DNA of 64,000 nucleotides from Haliea sp. (GCA_016704305.1 JADJAL010000004.1:246491-310490); one strand, 5' to 3'. Counted from the first letter of the stretch, positions 54,505 to 63,869 are shown. A program made the numbers and translations. Notes: a model not told the origin generated them from the sequence alone.

Positions 54505-55239
54505 TTACGCCTTTTTGAAGTAGAGAGTTACGCCTACCACCCCGTGGTCGGAGAACTCCACATAACAGTTGCTTGCTCCGTGGGACCAGAGTTTCTTCAT
54601 AACGAGATTCAGGTCGTATTCGTTCATCTGCATGCGCGGCGTGTTCAGCGGCTTCCCTTGAACGAAATTGCGCAATTGTTTGTTGAACGGAACATTGCGG
54701 ATAATTTTCCAGTACCAAAAATTCCTGCTGCTGAACGTAATATGCAACACGCCAATGCCACCGCTGCGAAGACTTGCCAGCAGTCTATCGAGTATGGCGT
54801 ACCCTTTGGCTTCGGGTATGTGCTGGAACACGATGTAGGAATGCACGAAGCAAAATGTGTTCTCACCCAGTTCGCGACAGTCGCTGCTTTCTATAAAGGA
54901 CAGGTTGTCCATGGCCTTTATAGCCGCCTGCGACTTCGCCTCCGCCAGCATTGAAGGCGACACATCCACGCCGGTTGCATGCTCGCATCGCTCGGCGATC
55001 GGGAACAGCAGCCGCCCGACGCCGCACCCGAAGTCGAGCGCACGCCTTGGCTGAAATTCGGGATCAATGTGTTGCCGGATATTCTTGAATACCGTTTCAA
55101 TATCGTTCTGGCCGGACTGCCAAAAAACCAGCCGGGCTTCGTCAGTCAGGTTTTCCTTGAGAAACCTGGCATTCGAGAGAACCACCGAAATACGGATTTT
55201 CGGCGCCGTAGGTTTCCCATTCCCGGTCTGAATTTTCAA
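54505..55239 (-). CDS. Class I SAM-dependent methyltransferase
   Basis: 244 residues. Motif I is ALDFGCGVGRLLFPIAE near residue 66, with the acidic loop GVDVSPSMLAEAK. FVHSYIVFQHIPE (motif III) and the late LRSGGIGVLHITF are also typical. The substrate is unknown. The start at TTG 55239 is weak and several internal starts are possible, so the first 30 residues are uncertain. Local base composition is more AT-rich than its neighbours, hinting at acquisition. Confidence 0.78.
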   Translation of the reverse strand: MKIQTGNGKPTAPKIRISVVLSNARFLKENLTDEARLVFWQSGQNDIETVFKNIRQHIDPEFQPRRALDFGCGVGRLLFPIAERCEHATGVDVSPSMLAEAKSQAAIKAMDNLSFIESSDCRELGENTFCFVHSYIVFQHIPEAKGYAILDRLLASLRSGGIGVLHITFSSRNFWYWKIIRNVPFNKQLRNFVQGKPLNTPRMQMNEYDLNLVMKKLWSHGASNCYVEFSDHGVVGVTLYFKKA

Positions 55240-55393
55240 ACATCCTTGTTGCCCATCGAATTATTGTGCTTCATCGCCACGGTCACGCCTGGGTGCTCCA
55301 GTTTAACCAAAGCGCTTACCATTTCCAGTTCCTTTGCGTTTCAGGCACAGTAGCCGTCAGTCAGAACGTTATTACCGAGATACAGGGGAGTCT

Positions 55394-55969
55394 ATGAACA
55401 TCACAGCTACGATTGGCGCGCTGTTGCTTGGCCTGGCGATTGCCGCGCAAGCGCATGCCGATACCTCGCCGACTGCCACGCTGGATGCATTCTATGCGGC
55501 GAGCGCAGGCTCAAATCAATCAGCATTCATCGCACAGCTTACGGAGGATGCGGTGTTGCTCGGGGTGGACGGAGGTGAGCGCCTGCAAGGGGAAGCGCTG
55601 CGCGACTATGTCAGCAAGAGCTTTGGTAGCGAAAGCGCCACCGCCACCAACGGCAATTCCTGGGGCTATCACAGCAGTGACAGGCACATTCGATTATCCG
55701 CCGATGGCACTGTGGCCTGGTTTGACGAGTCGTTGCAGCACGAGCAACTGGGTGCTGGCCGCGCCTCAGGTGTGTTGGTTGCAAACGGCGGCAACTGGAA
55801 GATTGCACAGTACAACCGCACCGTACCACTGCCAGGTGTTGCGGTGGCATCGCCTGCGGGTGCGGCCGCACCCGCAGCCGCAGCCGCAGCTGCAGTACCA
55901 GCGGCGGGCCCGAAGAAGTCGGGATGTATGCAATTGCGTCACAAGACAAACTCAAAAGGCGGCTGTTGA
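55394..55969 (+). CDS. Exported NTF2/SnoaL-like protein with Ala-rich linker and Cys tail
   Basis: 191 residues from ATG 55394 behind GGGGAG. A signal peptide (ITATIGALLLGLAIAAQAHA) leads to an NTF2-like domain (ATLDAFYAASAGSNQSAFIA to NWKIAQYNRTVPLP, about 25-150). An Ala/Pro-rich linker follows, and the tail GPKKSGCMQLRHKTNSKGGC carries two cysteines. The domain resembles ketosteroid isomerase-like DUF4440 proteins, without a clear active site. Role unknown. Confidence 0.72.
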   Translation: MNITATIGALLLGLAIAAQAHADTSPTATLDAFYAASAGSNQSAFIAQLTEDAVLLGVDGGERLQGEALRDYVSKSFGSESATATNGNSWGYHSSDRHIRLSADGTVAWFDESLQHEQLGAGRASGVLVANGGNWKIAQYNRTVPLPGVAVASPAGAAAPAAAAAAAVPAAGPKKSGCMQLRHKTNSKGGC

Positions 55970-56010
55970 GTGGTGGTGTGTGGTGCGAACCTCAGCCAGA
56001 CCTGTTCACG

Positions 56011-56790
56011 CTATTTCTCAAAGTTCATCACCACCTTCCACCACAGTTTGGGGAACAGTGCGCGCCACAGGTACAGCAATCGGGCTTCCTTGGGGTAGAT
56101 GATGTCCTTGTCCTTGCGCACACCTTTCTCGATGGCATCGATCATCTGCTCGGGATCGCCCAGGCGACCGCTCTTCTTCGCCTCGATGATGCTGCCGGGT
56201 GTGTCGGTGGCAATGGTCTGGTCGATCAGGGGCGTGTTGACCGCCGGCGGGCAAACCAGGTGAACACGAACGCCTGAACCGCGGATTTCGTTCTGCAGCA
56301 CTTCGATGTAGGCGTTAACCGCAGCCTTGGTCGCGCAGTAGGCGCCCATCTTCGGCACCAGCGCGATGCCCGCGATGGAGCCGAACGCGATGATGCGGCC
56401 CCTGCCGCGCGCCATCATCGCGGGCAGTACGGCCCGGACAATGTAGGTGGTGCCGAAGTAGTTGATGCGGAACAGTCTTTCCATGTCCGCGTGGCTGTGG
56501 TCGATCAGCTTGTGGCTAGGCATCAGCGCCGCAGCGTGCACCAGCAATTCGATGGGACCCAGCGCGGCAGCGACCTCCGCGACTTTGGCTTCCACGTCCT
56601 GCAGGTTGGATATGTCGCAGCGGAAGGCGGTGATGTTGCCGGACTCCGCTGCCGTATCCTGCAGCCCTTTGTCATTGACATCGAATATCGCGACCTTCGC
56701 GCCCTGTCTCGCCAGGCGCCGCGCCGTGATCTGGCCCATGCCGCTGGCGCCACCTGTAACGATGGCAACCTTGCCCGCCATATCTATCAT
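56011..56790 (-). CDS. Short-chain dehydrogenase/reductase
   Basis: 259 residues from ATG 56790. The cofactor motif is VTGGASGMGQITARR, NAD(P)-specificity Asp in FDVNDKG, catalytic Ser in AFGSIAGI and Tyr-x3-Lys in AYCATKAAV. The C-terminal helix is extended and basic (EARLLYLWRALFPKLWWKV), suggesting membrane association. It is probably active on a lipid or steroid-like alcohol; substrate unknown. It lies 110 bp after the Lrp-type gene on the same strand. Confidence 0.87.
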   Translation of the reverse strand: MIDMAGKVAIVTGGASGMGQITARRLARQGAKVAIFDVNDKGLQDTAAESGNITAFRCDISNLQDVEAKVAEVAAALGPIELLVHAAALMPSHKLIDHSHADMERLFRINYFGTTYIVRAVLPAMMARGRGRIIAFGSIAGIALVPKMGAYCATKAAVNAYIEVLQNEIRGSGVRVHLVCPPAVNTPLIDQTIATDTPGSIIEAKKSGRLGDPEQMIDAIEKGVRKDKDIIYPKEARLLYLWRALFPKLWWKVVMNFEK

Positions 56791-56900
56791 AAATACTCCG
56801 CGTCTTTGTCCAATGCCAAGGGCGCACAGTCTGCAATCACCCGGCGCGTGGGGCAAGCTTTTGGCCGGCGTTCCGCCGGTCATATGCCCCGGTGGTTTAG

Positions 56901-57389
56901 CTACAGTACCGTTGTGTCGGAAATATGCTCCAGCGGCAGCGCGGTTCTGTGTATCACGCGCCGCAGTTCGAAGCTCGAATGGACGCCGGTCACGTCGGCG
57001 ATACGCGTCAGCTTGCCGAGCAGGAAGCGCTCGTAGTATTCCATATCCGGCACCACCGCCTTGAGCAGGTAGTCAGACGCCTGGCCGGTGACGACGGAGC
57101 ACTCCATCACCTCGGGGTATTTTGCGACCTCGGCCTCGAACGCCTCGAAGCGGTCCGGCGTGTGGCGGTCCATGCTGATGCCGATGTAGGCCGTGAGCTT
57201 GAGTCCGAGCATGCGCTGGCTCAGCAGCGTGACATGGCCGCGGATCAGGCCCGACTCCTCCAGGCGTTTGACCCGGCGCGAACAGGGCGTTGGCGACAGG
57301 CCCACGGCGTCCGCCAGTTCCAGGTTGCTGATGCGGGCATTGGCCTGCATGGCCTCCAGGATTCGACGATCCGTGCGATCCAGTTTCAT
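56901..57389 (-). CDS. Lrp/AsnC-family transcriptional regulator
   Basis: 162 residues from ATG 57389. The N-terminal winged helix-turn-helix is LDRTDRRILEAMQANARISN, LELADAVGLSPTPCSRRVKR. The C-terminal ligand-binding RAM domain covers about 70-150 (VMECSVVTGQASDYLLKAVV). It is likely an amino-acid-responsive dimer/octamer. It is divergent from leuA, 308 bp away, so it may control it or itself. The AT-rich tract at 57425-57495 in front of it is a plausible autoregulatory site. Confidence 0.92.
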   Translation of the reverse strand: MKLDRTDRRILEAMQANARISNLELADAVGLSPTPCSRRVKRLEESGLIRGHVTLLSQRMLGLKLTAYIGISMDRHTPDRFEAFEAEVAKYPEVMECSVVTGQASDYLLKAVVPDMEYYERFLLGKLTRIADVTGVHSSFELRRVIHRTALPLEHISDTTVL

Positions 57390-57697
57390 CAGATTAATCC
57401 CCGCGCGTGAATCTACTACTTTCCGGTGAAGATGAAATATATCACTAATAAAACTCAATTATGTAGGCAAATATTGCTTAATTAATGAATATCAAAGCCA
57501 TTTTTGCAGTCATTCCCTCCTGCGCACAGCTTATACTGTGCGTCCGGTTGATCAATCACCCGTCGCGGCGCGCTAGTGGGATTACCCTTCTACCAGCGTC
57601 TTGTACACCGCCTCACGAGGGCTCGTACGCAATCGATACAACCGCGCGGGTGATCGGCCACCAACCCTTTTCAGGTACGAAATACAGGTAACGCAGC
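57390..57697. promoter_or_regulatory. Lrp-type regulator / leuA divergent control region
   Basis: 308 bp. The half next to the regulator (57425-57495) is very AT-rich, as Lrp-type sites are. TATACT at 57532-57537 could be a leuA -10, but no -35 stands out. No leader peptide rich in Leu codons and no attenuator is visible. Confidence 0.4.
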
Positions 57698-59368
57698 ATG
57701 AACAACTTCGATCATCGCAAGTACCAGGCCTTCCCGCCCATCGCCATGCCCAACCGGCGCTGGCCCGATCGGGTCATCGAAAAGGCGCCGCGCTGGTGCA
57801 GTGTCGACCTGCGCGATGGCAACCAGGCGTTGATCGAGCCGATGACGGCGCGCCAGAAGTCGCAGTTGTGGGACCAGTTGGTCAAGATCGGCTTCAAGGA
57901 GATCGAGGTCGGCTTTCCCTCCGCGTCCAGCCACGATTACGATTTCGTGCGGCAGTTGATCGACAATAACCGCATTCCCGAGGACGTGACGATACAGGTA
58001 CTTACGCAGGCGCGGCCCGACCTGATCGAGAAGACCTTCAAGGCGCTCGCAGGTGCCCGGCGAGCGATCGTGCACGTCTACAATTCCACCTCCACGGTGC
58101 AGCGCGAGCAGGTGTTTGGCCTGGATCGCCAGGGCATTATCGATATCGCGGTGAAAGGCGCCGCACTGGTCAGGGACTGCGCCGCCCGGCACCCGCAGAC
58201 AGAGTGGGTGTTTGAATACTCACCCGAGAGCTTTACCGGCACGGAGCTGGATTTTGCCGTGGAGATTTGTGATGCGGTAACCGCCGTATGGCAACCGACG
58301 CCGGAGCGCCCGGTGATTATCAACCTTCCGGCGACCGTGGAAGTGAGCACGCCGAACGTGTACGCGGACCAGATCGAGTGGTTCTGCGACCACGTGGCCA
58401 ACCGCGACAGCCTGTTGATCTCCTGCACGCACAACGACCGCCAGGTGCGGTGGCTGCAGGGCGAACTGGGCGTATTGGCCGGTGCCGACCGGGTGGAAGG
58501 GACATTGATGGGTAACGGCGAGCGCACCGGCAACATGGATATCGTCACGATGGCGATGAACCTGTACAGCCAGGGTGTGGATCCGCAGTTGCAGTTGGGC
58601 CACATGGACGAAATCCTGCAGACCGTGCGGGAATGCACGCAGTTGCCGGTGCATCCGCGCCATCCCTACGCCGGCGAGCTGGTGTTTACCGCGTTCTCCG
58701 GCAGCCACCAGGATGCGATCAAGAAGTGCCTGGCCAGGCGGGACCCGAATGCCCCCTGGGATGTGGCCTACCTGCCGATAGACCCGCGCGATATCGGTCG
58801 CTCCTACCAGGAGGTGATTCGCATCAACAGCCAGTCCGGCAAGGGCGGCATCGCATTCGTGCTGCAGCGTGATTACGGCCTTGAATTGCCACGCTGGTTG
58901 CAGATCGACTTCAGTTCAATCGTGCAGGCCTACGCCGAGGCGCGCGAGACAGAGGTGGGTTCCGCCGAGGTGTACCGGCTGTTCGAAGACACCTATCTCG
59001 CCGCCAACAGGCGCTGGACACTCGGCAATTACCGCGTCAGCAGGGAGGATGGCGTCGACCGGCTGCAGGCGCAATTGCAGGAGGGCGCTATCACACATCA
59101 GTTGTCCGGCAGCGGCAATGGCGTGGTGGCGTCCTTCGTCAACGCGATGCAGGGCTTCACCGGCAAACATATCGTGTTGGTGGAGTACAACGAGCACGCC
59201 CTGAGCCAGAGTGCGGATGCCGAGGCGATTTGTTACATACAGCTCAATATCGACGGCGATCGTTTCTGTGGGGTTGGGCGCAGCCCGGATATCATCCAGG
59301 CCTCGCTGGACGGCATATTGGGTGCGATTAACAAATCTTCCGAACGGGAGCAACACGCCGCCGCGTAG
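57698..59368 (+). CDS. leuA: 2-isopropylmalate synthase, long form
   Basis: 556 residues, the long LeuA type shared with Pseudomonas and Actinobacteria. The HMGL-like barrel opens WCSVDLRDGNQALIEPMTA. The metal site appears in the later LLISCTHNDRQ and GNGERTGNMDIVTMAMN, and the C-terminal regulatory domain (about 430-556) is present. It condenses 2-oxoisovalerate and acetyl-CoA, the first step to leucine. It stands alone, divergent from the Lrp-type gene. Confidence 0.96.
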   Translation: MNNFDHRKYQAFPPIAMPNRRWPDRVIEKAPRWCSVDLRDGNQALIEPMTARQKSQLWDQLVKIGFKEIEVGFPSASSHDYDFVRQLIDNNRIPEDVTIQVLTQARPDLIEKTFKALAGARRAIVHVYNSTSTVQREQVFGLDRQGIIDIAVKGAALVRDCAARHPQTEWVFEYSPESFTGTELDFAVEICDAVTAVWQPTPERPVIINLPATVEVSTPNVYADQIEWFCDHVANRDSLLISCTHNDRQVRWLQGELGVLAGADRVEGTLMGNGERTGNMDIVTMAMNLYSQGVDPQLQLGHMDEILQTVRECTQLPVHPRHPYAGELVFTAFSGSHQDAIKKCLARRDPNAPWDVAYLPIDPRDIGRSYQEVIRINSQSGKGGIAFVLQRDYGLELPRWLQIDFSSIVQAYAEARETEVGSAEVYRLFEDTYLAANRRWTLGNYRVSREDGVDRLQAQLQEGAITHQLSGSGNGVVASFVNAMQGFTGKHIVLVEYNEHALSQSADAEAICYIQLNIDGDRFCGVGRSPDIIQASLDGILGAINKSSEREQHAAA

Positions 59369-59461
59369 ACTGCCAGCGGGCGCATAAAAATCCCCGTTTT
59401 ATGTTGAAAAGTGTGAGCTTGTACCCCAGCGCGTTGGCCTAGCACTGCCCGCTGGGTTATT

Positions 59462-60675
59462 GTGAGCCCACCTATAGGCGTGCAGGACGGTATTGGGGGC
59501 CGCTTTCGGAACTCCAGTATTCGACATGGCAGTTATCTGACTGATTCCAAAAAGACGTTATGGCTGCGGTTGAAGCGTCATTTCGCCGAGTCCTTCGCTG
59601 GCGAATTATTGCCGCAGCAGCGTGAACCGGACGAGGGACTCGTTGACGAGGTGCGCGACAGGCGCAGGCGCGGCGCATACCGCTACATCTTCCTGCTGCT
59701 CACGGTAGTGTTGCTGCCGCTGGTCGCCAACAACATCTATTTAAATCAACCTTTGCCCCTCATAGCCGCACTCCTGCTGCTGGCTGTGCTGGTGCTGAAT
59801 ATTGTGCTGCTGAGCCTCAACCGGGAGGCGTTCCTGTCTCCGCCAATCGTAGTGGGGATAAGCATTGCACTCCTGATTATGTCCTTGTACCTCGGGCAGA
59901 ATTACAACCTGTACCTGCTGTTTCCCCTGCTGGTCGCGCTGCCTATTTTGTTGAAGACACGCGATGCCATTATTCTGGGGGTGTTTGCCGGCCTGGTAAC
60001 CGCGCCGGTAGTGCTCGCCCAGCATGACCTGACTACCGCCGCGGCAATTGGCCTCGGCATGGGGCTTACCTGGCTGGCCAGTGCCTGGCTGGTGTTCGCG
60101 ATGAATGAGCAATCGCGACGCCTGAAGGATCTGGCGATCACCGATTCGCTGACCGGCGCGTTCAACCGCCGCTATCTGGAATTGCAGGCCGCCAGATGCC
60201 TGCAGGACTGGGAGCGTCACCAGCGCAGTGTTTCGCTGCTCTTGCTGGACATCGATAATTTCAAGAAAATAAACGACGAGTTCGGGCACAGCGTGGGCGA
60301 CGCGGCATTGAAGAGCCTGGTCAATCTTGTGAAAGAACGTATCCGCGGGGTGGATACCCTGTGTCGCTACGGCGGCGAGGAGTTTGTCTTGTTGCTGGTG
60401 AGACCACGGCTGCGCAGGCAAGATTGTCGCCAATCAATTGCGCCGGGCAGTGGAGCAAGCCGAGGTGCTGCCATGGGGCACAATGACTATCAGCATCGGC
60501 GTGTGCGATGTACGACGGAGTGCCGGACCTGGAAACCTGGTTCAGCGGTGCTGACGCAGCGCTGTATGCCGCCAAGGATCTGGGTCGCAATCGGGTGGAG
60601 CTGGCAGAACCCCTCGCTACCCTCGCGCCCGAATCTGAACGCGCACACTGGCGAACGTACGCCGGTCGGCGCTAG
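59462..60675 (+). pseudogene. Membrane diguanylate cyclase (GGDEF), two frameshifts
   Basis: The N-terminus has five to six membrane helices (about 75-210), then a GGDEF domain: DSLTGAFNRRYLE, DIDNFKKINDEFGHSVGDAA and the active site RYGGEEFVLLL. After it the frame moves twice: at about 60398-60402 into a frame coding GKIVANQLRRAVEQ and TMTISIGVC, then at about 60508-60520 into one coding PDLETWFSGADAALYAAKD and ending at TAG 60673. Each shift is equal to one extra base or two lost. Restored, it would be a normal c-di-GMP synthase. The start (GTG 59462) is uncertain. Confidence 0.8.
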
Positions 60676-61701
60676 GTGATGGAAACCGTGCTCGCGCGCA
60701 GGTGCAGGGTCATTGTGTTGGGCGTCCTCCTGTTGATTGGGGCCTGCAGCAGCACCAATTTTGTCTACAATCGCCTCGATTTTCTCGTGCTGTGGTACAT
60801 AGAGGATTACGTCGATCTCGACCAGTACCAGAAACAATACACCAGCGATGTGCTTGCGTCCTTCTTGCTCTGGCACCGCACCCACGAACTGCCGGATTAC
60901 CTGCGGATACTCGACCAGATTGAGGACAACCTCAGCCAGCCACAGACGCCTGAAATGGTTGCAAGCGTGTTCAGCGAGTTCGAAGCCGCCTGGTTGCGTT
61001 TGGAGAAAAAGGGATTGGGATTGCTGCTGGATCTGGGCGTGCAGTTGTCTGATGAGCAAATCGACGGATTCATGGAAAAACTGTGGGAACAACAGGTCGA
61101 ATTCAAAGATGAATACCTTGAGCGCACCGACGACGAGTTCCATGAGGACAATTACGAGGAATCGGTGGACAGCGCGCGGGAATACCTGGGGCCATTGTCC
61201 GATAAGCAGCTGGAGCTGTTGCGCGGATTCAGCCGCAGCCTGTTGCGCTCGGACCGGGTTTGGTTGCAGGAGCGCGCTGAGTGGCTTGCGGAGTTGGCCG
61301 TGTTGCTGGAGCGCAAACCGGGTTGGCAGGAGCGCGTGAGAGAGGCTGTGGCCGCGCGGAGAAACAATCCCTCAGCCGAGTCCCGGCGCGTCTACGATCA
61401 CAACCTGCAGGCGATTTACGCTGTCATCGCGCAGTTGCTCGACGGGCGCAGTGAACAACAGGACGCGCACCTGCGCGATCGCCTTGCCTCGCTGCGCGAG
61501 GATTTGCAGGTGCTGATCGCAGAGGGAGCGGCGCCTGCGAGTGAACCGGAGCCTGCGAGTGAACCGAAGCCCGCGAATGAACCGGAACCCGCGGAACCCG
61601 CGAATGAACGGAACCCGCGAATGAACCGGAACCCGCCAGTGAACCAGAGCCTGCAAGTGAAACGCCCGCAGTTTCCCCCACTGGCTGAGCCAGCCCGATA
61701 A
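60676..61701 (+). CDS. DUF6279-type lipoprotein with Glu-Pro repeat tail
   Basis: A 341-residue reading. The lipobox is VLLLIGACSS (Cys near residue 24), followed by NFVYNRLDFLVLWYIEDYVDL, typical of the DUF6279 lipoprotein family, and a long helical region to about 285. The tail holds imperfect SEPEPA / NEPEPA repeats. The repeat frame breaks at about 61609: one extra C would continue EPEPANEPEPASEPEPASE to a TGA at 61686. So the true end is probably 61688. The function is unknown. Confidence 0.78.
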   Translation: MMETVLARRCRVIVLGVLLLIGACSSTNFVYNRLDFLVLWYIEDYVDLDQYQKQYTSDVLASFLLWHRTHELPDYLRILDQIEDNLSQPQTPEMVASVFSEFEAAWLRLEKKGLGLLLDLGVQLSDEQIDGFMEKLWEQQVEFKDEYLERTDDEFHEDNYEESVDSAREYLGPLSDKQLELLRGFSRSLLRSDRVWLQERAEWLAELAVLLERKPGWQERVREAVAARRNNPSAESRRVYDHNLQAIYAVIAQLLDGRSEQQDAHLRDRLASLREDLQVLIAEGAAPASEPEPASEPKPANEPEPAEPANERNPRMNRNPPVNQSLQVKRPQFPPLAEPAR

Positions 61702-61770
61702 GCCCGCTGGCCAATTCCACACATGAGGCACATGGCGGCATCCAGCCTGCCGTTGTCACCGAAGGCCCGG

Positions 61771-61792
61771 TGTGGTGTTCGATATCACCACA
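61771..61792. promoter_or_regulatory. Palindrome, candidate activator site
   Basis: A perfect inverted repeat TGTGGTG-N8-CACCACA, centred about 136 bases upstream of the sigma-54 promoter. That is the usual position for an enhancer-binding protein. A smaller repeat, CACCG-N6-CGGTG, lies just before it. Confidence 0.45.
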
Positions 61793-61910
61793 GAGGCACT
61801 TCTGCCAGGCATTCCATTTCCGGGACACCCGATCCCAATAACGGGATAAAAGTGGCATTGCGGCGGTTTGGTTAGCCTTCAATTCCTATAAAAAACAAAG
61901 AGATAAAAAA

Positions 61911-61925
61911 TGGCACGGCCTTTGC
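61911..61925 (+). promoter_or_regulatory. Sigma-54 (RpoN) -24/-12 promoter
   Basis: TGGCACG, four bases, TTGC (61911-61917 and 61922-61925) is a complete match to the core RpoN consensus. Transcription would start near 61937, about 18-24 bases before the HlyD start. An A-rich tract precedes it. Confidence 0.8.
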
Positions 61926-61954
61926 GGAGCAGTTGGTAACTACCACTCCCAGGT

Positions 61955-63208
61955 TTGACCATGGATAAGCCACGGACCCAGGGACGACAGCCGGGCCGCC
62001 GTCTTCAGTTCGCCATTCTCGTTGCGACGTTGTGTGCCATTGCCTGGTTTTTCCTCTCCACGGACCTGGCAACGCGCCGCGTCGACAGCGATTCCCTGCG
62101 CATCGGTACTGTCACTCGCCAGGACCTTGCGATCGAGGTCAACGCCAACGGCGTGCTATTGCCACGCGAAGTAGAGTGGATCGCGGCCCAGGTTGAGGGT
62201 CGTGTTTATGCCATTCACCGCCGCGCCGGCGAGGAGGTAAAGGACGGCGAGGTTCTGGTGACACTGAGCAATCCAGAACTCATCAACAGCGCAGAGGAAG
62301 CGCGCTCGGCCCTGCAAGGGGGAAGGGCGGCACTGGTCTCTTACGAGGTCGACCTGCAAAACCTGCTACTGGACCAACAGGCTGCCACCCTGCGCGCGAA
62401 ATTCGCCCATGCGAGCGCTGTGCTCAAACTGGATGCGGAGACGCGGCTCAGGGAAACATCGAGCATCATTCCCGACATCGATTATCAGCGCACCCTTCTG
62501 GAGGTGGAACAGCTGCGCGCCAGTCACGCGATCGAACAACAGCGCGCCATGCAACAGGAAACCAATATCAAGACCCAACTCGCCGCGCGCACCGCACAGG
62601 TGGAGCAATTGGCTCGCGCCGTGGAGCGCGCACAGGCGAAGGTCGATGCACTCACGGTCCGGGCGGGCATGAATGGCGTGGTGCAGCAGATGGGGCTGGA
62701 GATCGGTCAACGCCTGCTGCCCGGCGCGCAGGTGGCCCGCATCGCCCGGCAGGGAGAACTCTATGCGGAACTCAAAGTGCTGGCGCAGCAGGCCACCCAC
62801 GTCGCGTCCGGACAGGCGGTAACCATCGATACGCGCAACGGTGTAGTGACAGGGCGCGTGAGCCGGGTTGATCCGGCGGTGAACGAGGGCACCGTGGTGG
62901 TCGATGTCGCCCTGAGCGGGGACCTGCCACCGGGCACGCGGCCGGAACTGCAGGTCCAGGGTTTGATTACAGTGGCCCAACTTCATGATGCCCTGATCGT
63001 GGACAAACCCGCCTATGGCCGAGCCGACGGCCAACTGACGCTGTATCGACTGCTGCCGGGGCGGGAGATTGCCGAGCGCACAGTAGTGCAGACAGGGCGG
63101 GCCTCCGTGAACCAGATCGAGATAGTCGGCGGGCTGGAAGCCGGCGATCGCATCATTCTGTCGGACACCAGCGACTGGCAGGACCAATCCCGAATTCACA
63201 TCGACTGA
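61955..63208 (+). CDS. HlyD-type periplasmic adaptor of an ABC exporter
   Basis: 417 residues from ATG 61955, with ATG 61961 as an alternative. One N-terminal membrane helix (LQFAILVATLCAIAWFFL) is followed by a split lipoyl domain (about 75-115: GRVYAIHRRAGEEVKDGEVL), a coiled-coil hairpin (about 120-230), the second lipoyl half and a beta-barrel. It links an inner-membrane MacB-type pump to an outer-membrane channel. It is first in an operon driven by sigma-54, with the ATPase gene 9 bp later. Confidence 0.9.
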   Translation: MTMDKPRTQGRQPGRRLQFAILVATLCAIAWFFLSTDLATRRVDSDSLRIGTVTRQDLAIEVNANGVLLPREVEWIAAQVEGRVYAIHRRAGEEVKDGEVLVTLSNPELINSAEEARSALQGGRAALVSYEVDLQNLLLDQQAATLRAKFAHASAVLKLDAETRLRETSSIIPDIDYQRTLLEVEQLRASHAIEQQRAMQQETNIKTQLAARTAQVEQLARAVERAQAKVDALTVRAGMNGVVQQMGLEIGQRLLPGAQVARIARQGELYAELKVLAQQATHVASGQAVTIDTRNGVVTGRVSRVDPAVNEGTVVVDVALSGDLPPGTRPELQVQGLITVAQLHDALIVDKPAYGRADGQLTLYRLLPGREIAERTVVQTGRASVNQIEIVGGLEAGDRIILSDTSDWQDQSRIHID

Positions 63209-63217
63209 GGCGACACC

Positions 63218-63869
63218 ATGATGCAGGACGCACTGATAGAACTGAGTAACCTGAGCAAAGTGTTTTATACCGAGGAACTGGAAACCTGGGCGCTGAATGA
63301 AATTCACCTCGATATCCGTCGCGGCGAGTATGTGGCGATTTCCGGCCCCTCCGGTTGCGGCAAATCCACCCTGCTCTCATTGATTGGCCTGCTGGACACG
63401 TGCACGAGTGGCAGCTACCGGCTCGCCGGACAGGATGTCGCCGGCCTGGGGTCCAGCGAGCGGGCGGGCATTCGCAATCGGGAGATTGGCTTTGTATTCC
63501 AGGCCTTCAACCTGATCGGTGAAATGACGGTCTATGAGAATGTGGAGTTGCCGCTGACCTACCGCTCCGGTCTCAGCGGCCGGGCGCGCCGACGACGGGT
63601 TGAAGAGGCGCTGGACTGGGTCGATATGCCTCACCGCAGCCGCCATTTTCCGGCCCAACTCTCCGGCGGACAGCAGCAGCGGGTTGCCATTGCCCGCGCC
63701 CTGGCCGGGCGACCCAGCGTGCTGCTCGCGCACGATTTGTATAGTGACCCACGATGCCGCAAGCGCCTCTCGAGCGCAGCGACAAGTGGTGCTGCACGAC
63801 GGCAAGGTGGTCGATGACCAGACGACAGAAGCCGCCCTGCGCAACCGCAACGCGGAGATTGCCCCGTGA
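63218..63869 (+). pseudogene. MacB/LolD-type ABC ATPase with Walker B region deleted
   Basis: The N-terminal part is intact: Walker A SGPSGCGKSTLLSLIG, Q-loop FVFQAFNLIGEMTVYENVEL and signature LSGGQQQRVAIARALAG. After PSVLLA (to 63730) the sequence jumps, out of frame, to TICIVTHDAASASRAQ and runs to TGA 63869. The roughly 27 residues that should carry DEPTGNLD (Walker B and D-loop) are missing, about 80 bp. Without them the protein cannot hydrolyse ATP. It is either a true lesion or a collapsed read. The stop overlaps the next start (GTGA). Confidence 0.85.
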
